NCBI GenBank assembly: GCA_934500855.1 | Contig: CAKSUH010000129.1 | Coordinates: 1 to 5,171, forward strand | DNA length: 5,171 nt | DNA from: an uncultured Eubacteriales bacterium | Lineage (GTDB): Bacteria; Bacillota; Clostridia; Oscillospirales; CAG-272 | Direction: 5' to 3' | In this document: piece by piece, positions 1-5,171 of the stretch | How the letters are laid out: each line of letters starts with the position of its first letter | Position numbering within the stretch: position 1 is the first letter of the stretch | Made by a program: the position numbers and the translations under genes | Notes under the pieces: model-generated | Told to the model about the DNA's origin: nothing | Seen by the model: the letters and a program-made list of their open reading frames with translations, nothing else | The model's database searches: none

Positions 1-1
1 G

Positions 2-871
2 TGCGAGCCGTATCTCACGGCGAACCACCGCCTGCTTCTGGAGCGCGGGGAGATCGTCATTTCCGGTATGGAGATCGTCATGCGCGCGCTGGGCGTGACC
101 GAAGGCATTCTTGCGGTCGAGGATAACAAACCCGACGCCATCCGCCTTCTGGAGGACCGCCTGAAGCGGCGCGAGGGACTGGAAAGAGGGACAAATCTGC
201 GGGTCTGTGTTCTGCGCACCAAGTACCCGCAGGGCGACGAGCGCCAGTTGGTGGCGGCACTGCTCGGGCGGGAGATTCCCGCAGGCAAACTGCCCGCCGA
301 TGTCGGGTGCATGATTCTCAACGCCGAAACCGCCGCGGCAATTTCGCGCGCGTACTGGCGGGGACTGCCGCTGACAAGCCGCATCGTGACGGTGACGGGC
401 GATTGCGTGCGGAATCCGAAGAATGTCCGCGCTCCGCTCGGCGCGTCGGCGCAGGACCTGATCACCTTCTGCGGCGGACTGACCAAAACGCCGAAGAAAA
501 TGATTTCGGGCGGTCCCATGATGGGCTTTGCGCTCTGGGATCCCGAAACACCGGTTTCCAAGAGTATGTCGGGTTTGCTTCTCTTCTCGGAGGAAGCCGA
601 CAAGCCCACAACCGTCCATTCGCCCTGCATTCACTGCGGCAGATGCGTTTCGCATTGCCCGATTCATCTGATGCCGAACTACCTTGCGGCTTACGCGGCG
701 GCAAGAGAGTACGAAAAAGCCGAAAAGCTGGATGTAATGAGCTGTGTGGAATGCGGGACCTGTACCTATAACTGCCCTGCGGGCGTGGAGATTGTCCAGC
801 ACATCCGCGTGGCAAAGGGCGCAATCCGCGCAAAGAACGCCGCGAAACGCGGGGGAGGTGGAACGAAATGA
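2..871 (+). CDS. rnfC: RnfC, NADH/FMN-binding iron-sulfur subunit of the Rnf complex (5' end cut off)
   Basis: This is the peripheral subunit of the ferredoxin:NAD+ oxidoreductase, which in the family binds FMN and NAD(H) on the cytoplasmic side. The frame is open from base 2 with no start codon, beginning with CEPYLTANHRLLLE, an RnfC hallmark; the ATG at 68 is internal. The visible 289 residues are the C-terminal part. Roughly 150 residues, including the glycine-rich FMN/NADH region, should lie left of the window (inferred from the usual length of about 440). Seen in order: KYPQGDERQL (residues 74-83), an SLBB-like segment (about 125-160), ISGGPMMG (168-175), and two ferredoxin-type motifs CxxCxxCxxxCP starting at residues 209 (nt 626-661) and 248 (nt 743-778), enough ligands for two [4Fe-4S] clusters. 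The stop overlaps the rnfD start by 4 nt. NqrA, the Nqr counterpart, lacks the two cluster motifs, so Rnf is the firm call. Confidence 0.96.
   Translation, partial: CEPYLTANHRLLLERGEIVISGMEIVMRALGVTEGILAVEDNKPDAIRLLEDRLKRREGLERGTNLRVCVLRTKYPQGDERQLVAALLGREIPAGKLPADVGCMILNAETAAAISRAYWRGLPLTSRIVTVTGDCVRNPKNVRAPLGASAQDLITFCGGLTKTPKKMISGGPMMGFALWDPETPVSKSMSGLLLFSEEADKPTTVHSPCIHCGRCVSHCPIHLMPNYLAAYAAAREYEKAEKLDVMSCVECGTCTYNCPAGVEIVQHIRVAKGAIRAKNAAKRGGGGTK
854..860 (+). promoter_or_regulatory. Ribosome binding site of rnfD
   Basis: GGAGGTG lies inside the last codons of rnfC, 7 nt before the ATG at 868. It fixes the rnfD start and supports translational coupling with rnfC, whose TGA overlaps this ATG (ATGA). 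Confidence 0.8.
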
Positions 872-1881
872 ATGACGAAAAACGGGTCCTTTCGGAGATG
901 CCGGACCTATTGACGCTGGCACCCTCCCCGCATATGCGCAGAGGTGTGACCACGCGGAACCTGATGGCGGATGTGCTGATTGCGCTCGCTCCCGCGGCGG
1001 TGTTCGGCATCGTTGCGTTCGGTTGGCGCGCGGCGGTAATCCTGCTGCTTGCAACCGCTTCGGCAATCCTTGCGGAATACCTGACAGAGAAAATCCTGCG
1101 CCGCCCGAATACGATCGGGGACTGCTCGGCGGCTGTGACGGGTCTGCTCCTCGGCATGAATCTGCCGTCAACCGTGCCGTTCTATGTGCCTGTGGTCGGC
1201 TCGGTGTTCGCAATTGTGGTGGTCAAACAGATTTTCGGAGGCATCGGCAAGAACATCATGAACCCCGCGCTGGCGGCAAGAGTATTCCTCATGCTGGCGT
1301 GGACCGCGAAGATGACGAAATTCGTCCCCGCGTTCGCGTGGATGGACGGAAGCGACGCGGTTGCCTCGGCAACGCCGCTCGCCTCGCTGAAAACCGGTGC
1401 TTTTGACGGCTCGGTACTCGACCTTTTCCTCGGAAAATGCGGCGGGTGCATCGGCGAGGTTTCGGCGCTCTGCCTGCTGATCGGCGGCGCGTACCTGCTG
1501 GTGCGGCGGGTCATCGCATGGCAGATTCCCGCGTCAATGCTCGGAACCGTTGCGCTCCTGACCCTGATTTTCCATAAGGGCGACATGAGCGCGGTCAGCT
1601 TCATGGCGTCGTCGCTCTTCTCGGGCGGTCTGATGCTCGGCGCATTCTTTATGGCAACCGACTATGTGACCTCTCCCGTGACCCCGTGGGGGCGCGTGAT
1701 TTACGGTGCGGGATGCGGCGCTCTGGTGGTGTTCCTGCGCTTCTTCAGCGGCTACCCCGAGGGCGTGTCCTTTGCAATCCTCATCATGAACGCGCTGGTC
1801 TGGTACATCGAACTGCTGACAAAGCCGCGCGTGTACGGTAAGGCGAGAGGAAAGGGGGAGCGGAAGCATGGGAACGGCTGA
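868..1881 (+). CDS. rnfD: RnfD, membrane subunit with covalently bound FMN
   Basis: This 337-residue integral membrane subunit belongs to the NqrB/RnfD family. It carries an FMN covalently bound to threonine and takes part in electron transfer and ion translocation. About nine or ten hydrophobic segments are visible (roughly 33-51, 53-71, 85-98, 101-120, 132-148, 196-212, 216-235, 245-263, 275-293, 300-317). Family hallmarks are GGIGKNIMNPALAARVF (124-140), the flavinylation region SDAVASATPL (162-171) with Thr169 as expected attachment site, DYVTSPVTPWGR (265-276) and GYPEGVSFAILIMN (295-308). The motif before the threonine reads S-A-T rather than the textbook S-G-A-T. The start is set by GGAGGTG 7 nt upstream and by the 4-nt overlap with rnfC. 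The 3' end overlaps rnfG by 14 nt. NqrB is unlikely because the neighbours are RnfC, RnfG and RnfB. Confidence 0.96.
   Translation: MNDEKRVLSEMPDLLTLAPSPHMRRGVTTRNLMADVLIALAPAAVFGIVAFGWRAAVILLLATASAILAEYLTEKILRRPNTIGDCSAAVTGLLLGMNLPSTVPFYVPVVGSVFAIVVVKQIFGGIGKNIMNPALAARVFLMLAWTAKMTKFVPAFAWMDGSDAVASATPLASLKTGAFDGSVLDLFLGKCGGCIGEVSALCLLIGGAYLLVRRVIAWQIPASMLGTVALLTLIFHKGDMSAVSFMASSLFSGGLMLGAFFMATDYVTSPVTPWGRVIYGAGCGALVVFLRFFSGYPEGVSFAILIMNALVWYIELLTKPRVYGKARGKGERKHGNG
1854..1860 (+). promoter_or_regulatory. Ribosome binding site of rnfG
   Basis: GGGGGAG inside the end of rnfD, 7 nt before the ATG at 1868. It supports a start that overlaps the rnfD coding region by 14 nt rather than a later start. 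Confidence 0.7.
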
Positions 1882-2434
1882 AACAAAAACCAAAATCGAA
1901 AAAAAGACCGTGCTGTCGGTGCTGAACATCGGCGCGCGGCTGTTGGTCATCTGTCTTGTGGTGGCGGCGGTGGTGTCGTTGGTCAACGAGGTGACCAAAA
2001 AGCGCTACGCCGAATTGCAGGAGCAGGAGAAGGCGAACGCGATGGCGTCCATCTTCGGCGCGGAAACCCTTAGCTATACCGAACTCGGAAACGGCGTGTA
2101 TGCGCTGAAACAAGGGGACGAACCGCTCGGCTACTGCGTGGAGAGCGTGACGGCGGGCTTCGGCGGCGACATGACGCTGATGGTAGGCTTTAGCCCCGAC
2201 CGCGCGATTGTCGGCGTGCAGATTCTTTCGCATTCCGAGACGCCGGGTCTGGGCGCAAAGGTCAACGATGCGGGTTACCTCTCGCAGTACGGCGGCAAAA
2301 CGGGGGATCTTGCGCTCGGAGAGGATATTGACGCAATCTCGGGCGCGACCATCTCGTCAAAAGCCGTGCTTGCGGGTGTAAAGGCGGCGCAGGCAACGCT
2401 GGATTCCGCTTTGGAAAGGAGTGACGCCGAATGA
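1868..2434 (+). CDS. rnfG: RnfG, FMN-binding subunit with one membrane anchor
   Basis: This 188-residue electron-transfer subunit holds a covalently bound FMN in a domain that, in the family, lies outside the cytoplasmic membrane. The sequence shows a short lysine-rich N terminus, one hydrophobic helix (about 18-39) that fits an uncleaved anchor, then an FMN-binding domain. Its marks are GFGGDMTLMVGF (97-108), SHSETPGLGAKV (121-132) and DAISGATISSKAV (155-167). The flavinylation motif SGAT spans residues 158-161, so Thr161 should carry the FMN as a phosphoester. Membrane Rnf flavinylation usually needs an ApbE flavin transferase; no apbE is in this window. The start is supported by a GGGGGAG site and by a natural N terminus ahead of the anchor. 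The stop overlaps the rnfE start (ATGA). Confidence 0.96.
   Translation: MGTAETKTKIEKKTVLSVLNIGARLLVICLVVAAVVSLVNEVTKKRYAELQEQEKANAMASIFGAETLSYTELGNGVYALKQGDEPLGYCVESVTAGFGGDMTLMVGFSPDRAIVGVQILSHSETPGLGAKVNDAGYLSQYGGKTGDLALGEDIDAISGATISSKAVLAGVKAAQATLDSALERSDAE
2415..2423 (+). promoter_or_regulatory. Ribosome binding site of rnfE
   Basis: AAAGGAGTG near the end of rnfG; its AGGAG core (2417-2421) is 9 nt before the ATG at 2431. Together with the ATGA overlap it fixes the rnfE start. Confidence 0.75.
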
Positions 2435-3075
2435 AAAACAACTATCTGAAACAGCTGAAGTCGGGGATTCTCGATCAGAACCCGACATTGGTTCAGCTTC
2501 TCGGAATGTGTCCGACGCTTGCGACCACCACATCGCTGAAGAACGCGTTCGGCATGGGCATGGCGGCAACGGCGGTGCTGATCTGCTCCAATGTATTCAT
2601 CTCGCTCCTGCGGAAGTTCATCCCCAAGCAGGTGCGCATTGCCGCCTACATCGTCATCGTTTCGGGCTTTGTCACGGCGGTGGAACTGCTGATGCGGACC
2701 TACATGGTCTCGCTCTATCGGTCGCTCGGGCTGTTCATCCCGCTGATTGTGGTCAACTGCATCATTCTGGCACGCGCGGAGGCGTTCGCCTCGAAGAATC
2801 CGCCTCTGCCCTCGGCGATGGACGGTCTTTCGATGGGGCTGGGCTTCACCTTTGCCCTCTGCATCCTCGGAACGGTGCGCGAGCTGCTCGGCTCGGGCTC
2901 GCTTCTGGGGCATCGGATTCTGCCCGCGGCGTATCCCGATATGGTCATCTTCATTCTGCCTGCGGGCGCGTTCCTGACGCTCGGGTTTACGATTGCGGCG
3001 GTGCAGAAGATCAAGGATACCGTGGAAGAAAAGAAACGCCGCGCGGCGGAGGACGGAAAGGAGGAGCAGGCATGA
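2431..3075 (+). CDS. rnfE: RnfE, integral membrane subunit pairing with RnfA
   Basis: This 214-residue membrane subunit is the NqrD/RnfE paralogue of RnfA. In the family the two proteins sit in opposite topology and jointly hold an iron-sulfur cluster within the membrane. Expected ligand cysteines are present: Cys27 in LLGMCPTLA (23-31) and Cys110 in IPLIVVNCIILARAEAFAS (103-121). About six hydrophobic segments are visible. Other family marks are NPTLVQLLGMCP (17-28), AFGMGMAAT (39-47) and GLGFTFALCILGTVRELLGSGSLLG (in two pieces, 136-147 and 148-160). The C terminus is a charged cytoplasmic tail rich in Lys and Glu (about 192-213), whose codons also supply the ribosome site of rnfA. It is coupled to rnfG before it and rnfA after it by 4-nt overlaps. 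RnfE rather than NqrD is inferred from the operon. Confidence 0.96.
   Translation: MKNNYLKQLKSGILDQNPTLVQLLGMCPTLATTTSLKNAFGMGMAATAVLICSNVFISLLRKFIPKQVRIAAYIVIVSGFVTAVELLMRTYMVSLYRSLGLFIPLIVVNCIILARAEAFASKNPPLPSAMDGLSMGLGFTFALCILGTVRELLGSGSLLGHRILPAAYPDMVIFILPAGAFLTLGFTIAAVQKIKDTVEEKKRRAAEDGKEEQA
3058..3064 (+). promoter_or_regulatory. Ribosome binding site that fixes the rnfA start
   Basis: AAGGAGG, 7 nt before the ATG at 3072. The rnfA frame stays open upstream to 2421, so this near-perfect site, with the ATGA overlap, decides that translation starts at 3072. Confidence 0.85.
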
Positions 3076-3656
3076 GTTTTACCGATGTGCTTCTGATGAT
3101 GTTTACCGCCGTTCTGGTGGAGAACTTCATTTTCTCGCGTTTCTACGGCTGTTGCCCGTTCCTCGGTGTTTCGGAAAAGCCCGACACCGCGCTCGGCATG
3201 GGCATGGCGGTTACCTTTGTCATGACGGTTTCGGGTGCCGCGACATGGGCGGTGTATCACTTCCTGCTGGTACCGTTCGGACTGGAGTACCTCAAAACCG
3301 TTGCGTTCATTCTGGTCATTGCGGCGCTCGTGCAGTTCATCGAGATGTTCCTGCGGCGGTTTATCCCCGCGCTGTATGGGGCGCTCGGTATCTACCTGCC
3401 GCTGATTACCACCAACTGCGCGGTGCTGTCCTCGGCGCTTCTGATTGTGCAGAATGAGTACAATTTCCTGCAGGCGGTGGTGTTCGGCTTCTCTGCGGCG
3501 CTCGGGTTTACGCTTGCCATTACGGTGTTTGCGGGCGTCCGCGCGCGGATGGAGCACGCCGACCCGCCCCGCGCCTTCAAGGGATTTCCGCTGACGCTGA
3601 TTGCGGCGGGGCTGTTGGCAATGGCGTTCTCCTGCTTCTCGGGCATCAAGCTGTAA
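3072..3656 (+). CDS. rnfA: RnfA, integral membrane subunit pairing with RnfE
   Basis: This 194-residue membrane subunit of the NqrE/RnfA family has the usual length of about 190-200. With RnfE it holds the intramembrane iron-sulfur cluster that bridges RnfB and the flavin subunits. Marks seen are VENFIFSRFYGCCPFLGVS (16-34), ALGMGMAVT (40-48), FIEMFLRRFIPALYGALGIYLP (in pieces, 89-100 and 101-110), LITTNCAVLSSAL (111-123) and ALGFTLAITVFAGVR (143-157). The likely ligand cysteines are Cys28, in the CP position matching RnfE Cys27, and Cys116, matching RnfE Cys110. Cys27 is an extra neighbour of Cys28. About six hydrophobic segments are visible. The frame is open back to 2421 without meaning: that stretch is an out-of-frame reading of rnfE and reads as hydrophilic, Cys/His/Gly-rich noise, whereas the family N terminus begins exactly at 3072 behind a strong ribosome site. 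Confidence 0.97.
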   Translation: MSFTDVLLMMFTAVLVENFIFSRFYGCCPFLGVSEKPDTALGMGMAVTFVMTVSGAATWAVYHFLLVPFGLEYLKTVAFILVIAALVQFIEMFLRRFIPALYGALGIYLPLITTNCAVLSSALLIVQNEYNFLQAVVFGFSAALGFTLAITVFAGVRARMEHADPPRAFKGFPLTLIAAGLLAMAFSCFSGIKL

Positions 3657-3661
3657 GGAGG
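3655..3661 (+). promoter_or_regulatory. Ribosome binding site of rnfB, overlapping the rnfA stop codon
   Basis: AAGGAGG begins inside the TAA of rnfA (3654-3656) and sits 7 nt before the ATG at 3669. A ribosome finishing rnfA would cover this site, which fits coupled re-initiation although the two genes do not overlap. Confidence 0.85.
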
Positions 3662-3668
3662 GATTGGG

Positions 3669-4469
3669 ATGGAAATTTCAAATATTCTGATTCCCGCCGC
3701 GATCTTTGCGGGGCTGGGCGTCCTGTTGGGGGTTCTGCTTGCGGTTGCGTCCCGGATCTTTGCGGTCAGGACCGATGAGCGGGTGGAAAAAATCACCGAA
3801 GCTTTGCCGGGTGCGAACTGCGGCGGTTGCGGCTATTCGGGCTGTGCGGCGCTTGCGGAAGCAATCGTAAAGGGAGAGGCGCCCGCGAACGCCTGCCGTG
3901 CGGGCGGCGCAGTTTGCGCGGAGAAGATCGGCGCGATCATGGGCGTTGCGGTCACGGCGCAGGCACCGGTCCGGGCGCGGGTGCTGTGCTCGGGCGAGTG
4001 CGGCAAAGCGAAGGAAAAGAGCCGCTACGAGGGGGTTCAGGACTGCATTGCCGCCGACCGGATGTACGGCAGTGACAAGCTGTGCGCGTTCGGCTGTATG
4101 GGGCTGGGAACCTGTGTGAGCGTTTGTCGGTATAATGCGATTTCGGTTTCGGACGGGATTGCGCGTGTGGATCCGGCGCGTTGCGCGGGATGCGGCGCGT
4201 GCGTGTCGGTTTGCCCGAAGCATCTGATCGTTTTGGTTCCTGCCGACGCGAAGTATGTTGTGGACTGTCACTCTTCGGAAACGGGCGCGGTTGTCCGCAA
4301 AGTTTGCGACGCGGGTTGCATCGGATGCAGAATCTGCGAGAAGAACTGTCCTGCGGGGGCGGTTCATGTCACGGACAATCTCGCCGTAATCGACCCCTCT
4401 CTCTGCACGGGGTGCGGGGTCTGCGCTTCCAAGTGCCCCCGCGGTGTAATCCGGAAATCAAGTTTCTGA
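3669..4469 (+). CDS. rnfB: RnfB, ferredoxin-oxidising multi-cluster iron-sulfur subunit
   Basis: This 266-residue subunit is the electron entry point, taking electrons from reduced ferredoxin. Seen in order: an N-terminal membrane helix (about 6-31); the RnfB-type cluster domain LPGANCGGCGYSGCAAL with ligands Cys51, 54, 59 and 76; a middle region with Cys107, 111 and 126; CAFGCMGLGTCVSVC (139-153); and three ferredoxin motifs CAGCGACVSVCP (172-183), CIGCRICEKNCP (217-228) and CTGCGVCASKCP (246-257). There are 26 cysteines. Leaving out Cys83 and Cys200 gives 24, enough for six [4Fe-4S] clusters, though the grouping is inferred. The protein is longer than the roughly 190-residue proteobacterial RnfB and matches the extended clostridial type. 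It is the last gene of the operon, 12 nt after rnfA, and ends 46 nt before a strong hairpin. Confidence 0.96.
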   Translation: MEISNILIPAAIFAGLGVLLGVLLAVASRIFAVRTDERVEKITEALPGANCGGCGYSGCAALAEAIVKGEAPANACRAGGAVCAEKIGAIMGVAVTAQAPVRARVLCSGECGKAKEKSRYEGVQDCIAADRMYGSDKLCAFGCMGLGTCVSVCRYNAISVSDGIARVDPARCAGCGACVSVCPKHLIVLVPADAKYVVDCHSSETGAVVRKVCDAGCIGCRICEKNCPAGAVHVTDNLAVIDPSLCTGCGVCASKCPRGVIRKSSF

Positions 4470-4501
4470 GGCAATGCCGCACAATTCCGATGCTGTAAAT
4501 G

Positions 4502-4515
4502 CGGAGTAATCTCCG
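4502..4515. repeat. Short perfect inverted repeat beside the long hairpin
   Basis: CGGAG, loop TAAT, CTCCG: a 5-bp stem immediately left of the 19-bp arm. It may be an accessory part of the terminator on the minus strand. It is short enough to be chance in GC-rich DNA. Confidence 0.35.
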
Positions 4516-4607
4516 AAAACTTCCCCCGCAGACTTTCACTCCTGAGCGGCGAATTTCGGTTCGCTTGGCTCGGAGCGGGAGTCTGCGGGGGAAGTTTTGA
4601 TTCTTTT
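4516..4607. terminator. Long hairpin, likely bidirectional terminator between rnfB and the converging kinase gene
   Basis: AAAACTTCCCCCGCAGACT (4516-4534) is perfectly inverted at 4580-4598, giving a 19-bp GC-rich stem. Pairing continues inward with few defects: CTCC (4539-4542) with GGAG (4572-4575), GAGC (4544-4547) with GCTC (4568-4571), and GCGAA (4549-4553) with TTCGC (4560-4564), leaving a TTTCGG tip. On the plus strand the stem ends in TTTT and is followed by GATTCTTTT and, at 4613-4617, TTTTT. On the minus strand the stem ends in TTTT and then runs into a second small hairpin (CGGAG/CTCCG, 4502-4515). It lies between two converging genes, where a shared terminator is expected. The stem is longer than an ordinary intrinsic terminator, so a repeated palindromic element is an alternative. 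Confidence 0.8.
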
Positions 4608-4646
4608 GAGCGTTTTTGCGGGCGCGGATTTATGCCCGGCGAATTC

Positions 4647-5171
4647 TTATATATTTGCCACGATTCGGGTCATCTCGTCCATTTTGCGCTCCATATCCGC
4701 GACCAGCCTGAATTGGGTCCGACAGCGGTCGAGGTTGTGATTTTCGCGATGGATGCGGAAGTAGCGGTCGCCGTCGATGTGGTCGGTCAGGAAGCGCATT
4801 CCGCATTCCAGCGTCATCAGCTTGGCGGCGAACGGAAGAAGCTCGCGTTCGCGCGGGGTTACACTGTCGCCGAGTTCTTCCAGGTAGGCTTTGGTGTAGG
4901 CGCGGAAGTAATCGAGGTCGAACGAAACCCGATCAAGGTTCTGCTCGTCCTCCGCCGCGGTCGAGGCGCCGAAACGCAGGGAGTCGCCGTAATCGTAAAG
5001 CATGGAGCCGGGCATTACCGTGTCAAGGTCGACTACGCAGATGCCCTTTCCCGTTTTGCTATCCAGCATGACATTGTTCAGCTTGGTATCGTTGTGCGTG
5101 ACGCGGAGCGGGACCGAGCCGTCCGCAATCGCGTCGGTAATGATTCCCGTTTCGGCGGCGCGGTCCAGCAC
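4647..5171 (-). CDS. Phosphotransferase-family kinase, N-acetylhexosamine 1-kinase-like (C-terminal part, 5' end off the window)
   Basis: The frame reads from the right edge to a TAA at 4647-4649, giving 174 residues without a certain start; the edge codon GTG is probably internal. The family is the aminoglycoside phosphotransferase/kinase fold. The catalytic loop THNDTKLNNV (25-34 of the visible part) has Asp28 as likely base and Asn33 as metal ligand, followed by the metal-binding VVDLDTVMPG (46-55, Asp48). The stretches YDYGDSLRFGAS, TLECGMRFLTDHIDGD and HNLDRCRTQFRLVADME resemble N-acetylhexosamine 1-kinase (NahK/LnpB type) and its many gut homologues, which phosphorylate GlcNAc or GalNAc at C1. 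These proteins are about 360 residues, so about half is missing. Substrate is inferred from remembered family similarity only; no lacto-N-biose or mucin-sugar genes are visible to support it. It converges on the rnf operon and is probably unrelated to it. Confidence 0.85.
   Translation of the reverse strand: MLDRAAETGIITDAIADGSVPLRVTHNDTKLNNVMLDSKTGKGICVVDLDTVMPGSMLYDYGDSLRFGASTAAEDEQNLDRVSFDLDYFRAYTKAYLEELGDSVTPRERELLPFAAKLMTLECGMRFLTDHIDGDRYFRIHRENHNLDRCRTQFRLVADMERKMDEMTRIVANI

Noticed and set aside
68..70. ATG at 68 as the start of rnfC
   Set aside because: The frame is open to the left edge and encodes the conserved RnfC stretch CEPYLTANHRLLLE before this ATG, so it is an internal methionine.
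307..771. Second plus-strand frame inside rnfC (154 residues)
   Set aside because: Out-of-frame reading of the rnfC segment that carries the SLBB region and both cluster motifs; no ribosome site or recognisable domain.
462..1157. Open minus-strand frame opposite rnfC and rnfD (231 residues)
   Set aside because: Arg/Ser/Pro-rich reading with no family motif, spanning the border of two well-supported genes; a shadow of GC-rich codon use.
2715..3557. Long open frame on the minus strand opposite rnfE and rnfA (280 residues)
   Set aside because: It is antisense to two certain genes, reads as Arg/His/Glu/Gln-rich low-information protein with no recognisable motif, and GC-rich coding DNA commonly leaves such frames open.
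868..4469. Nqr (Na+-translocating NADH:quinone oxidoreductase) instead of Rnf
   Set aside because: RnfB is present, RnfC has two ferredoxin motifs, and no NqrF-type 2Fe-2S/FAD reductase is seen, so the operon is Rnf.
4470..4646. Small gene, RNA gene or promoter between rnfB and the kinase gene
   Set aside because: The 177-nt gap holds the long hairpin and the short inverted repeat; I see no convincing ribosome site with a frame and no -35/-10 pair, and the flanking genes converge, so no promoter is expected.
1..5171. CRISPR array, transposase, integrase, tRNA, rRNA or defence genes
   Set aside because: No spaced direct repeats, no mobile-element protein motifs and no tRNA/rRNA-like segments were seen; nearly all bases belong to the rnf genes or the kinase gene.

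Overview
The window holds most of one operon for an Rnf complex, the membrane-bound ferredoxin:NAD+ oxidoreductase that couples electron transfer to Na+ or H+ transport. Five subunits are complete and one is cut by the left edge. The plus-strand order is rnfC (3' part), rnfD, rnfG, rnfE, rnfA, rnfB. Every gene is recognised from family hallmark motifs. No frame is broken, and no mobile element, tRNA, rRNA or CRISPR array was seen.

Layout: rnfC ends at 871; rnfD 868-1881; rnfG 1868-2434; rnfE 2431-3075; rnfA 3072-3656; rnfB 3669-4469. The first five genes overlap at their borders (4, 14, 4 and 4 nt), and each complete gene has a strong purine-rich Shine-Dalgarno site, so they look translationally coupled. 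After rnfB comes a 177-nt intergenic stretch dominated by an 83-nt hairpin with 19-bp perfect outer arms. It probably terminates transcription from both sides. Beyond it, on the minus strand and running off the right edge, lies the C-terminal half of a phosphotransferase-family kinase resembling N-acetylhexosamine 1-kinases.

How the genes work together (known for the family): RnfB accepts electrons from reduced ferredoxin through its [4Fe-4S] clusters. They then pass through the membrane cluster held by RnfA and RnfE, the covalently bound flavins of RnfG and RnfD, and RnfC, which carries FMN and iron-sulfur clusters and reduces NAD+. The residues expected for this route are visible in all the complete subunits: the flavinylation threonines in RnfD and RnfG, the paired cysteines in RnfA and RnfE, and 24 plausible cluster ligands in RnfB.

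Organism (inference): the C-D-G-E-A-B order, the ferredoxin-rich RnfB, strong AGGAGG-type ribosome sites and GC-rich codon use suggest an anaerobic, fairly high-GC Firmicute of the Clostridia, possibly gut-associated given the kinase type. Bacteroidetes share this gene order and are not fully excluded. I see no convincing undescribed system here; the points worth a second look are small variations in the Rnf subunits and the long intergenic palindrome.
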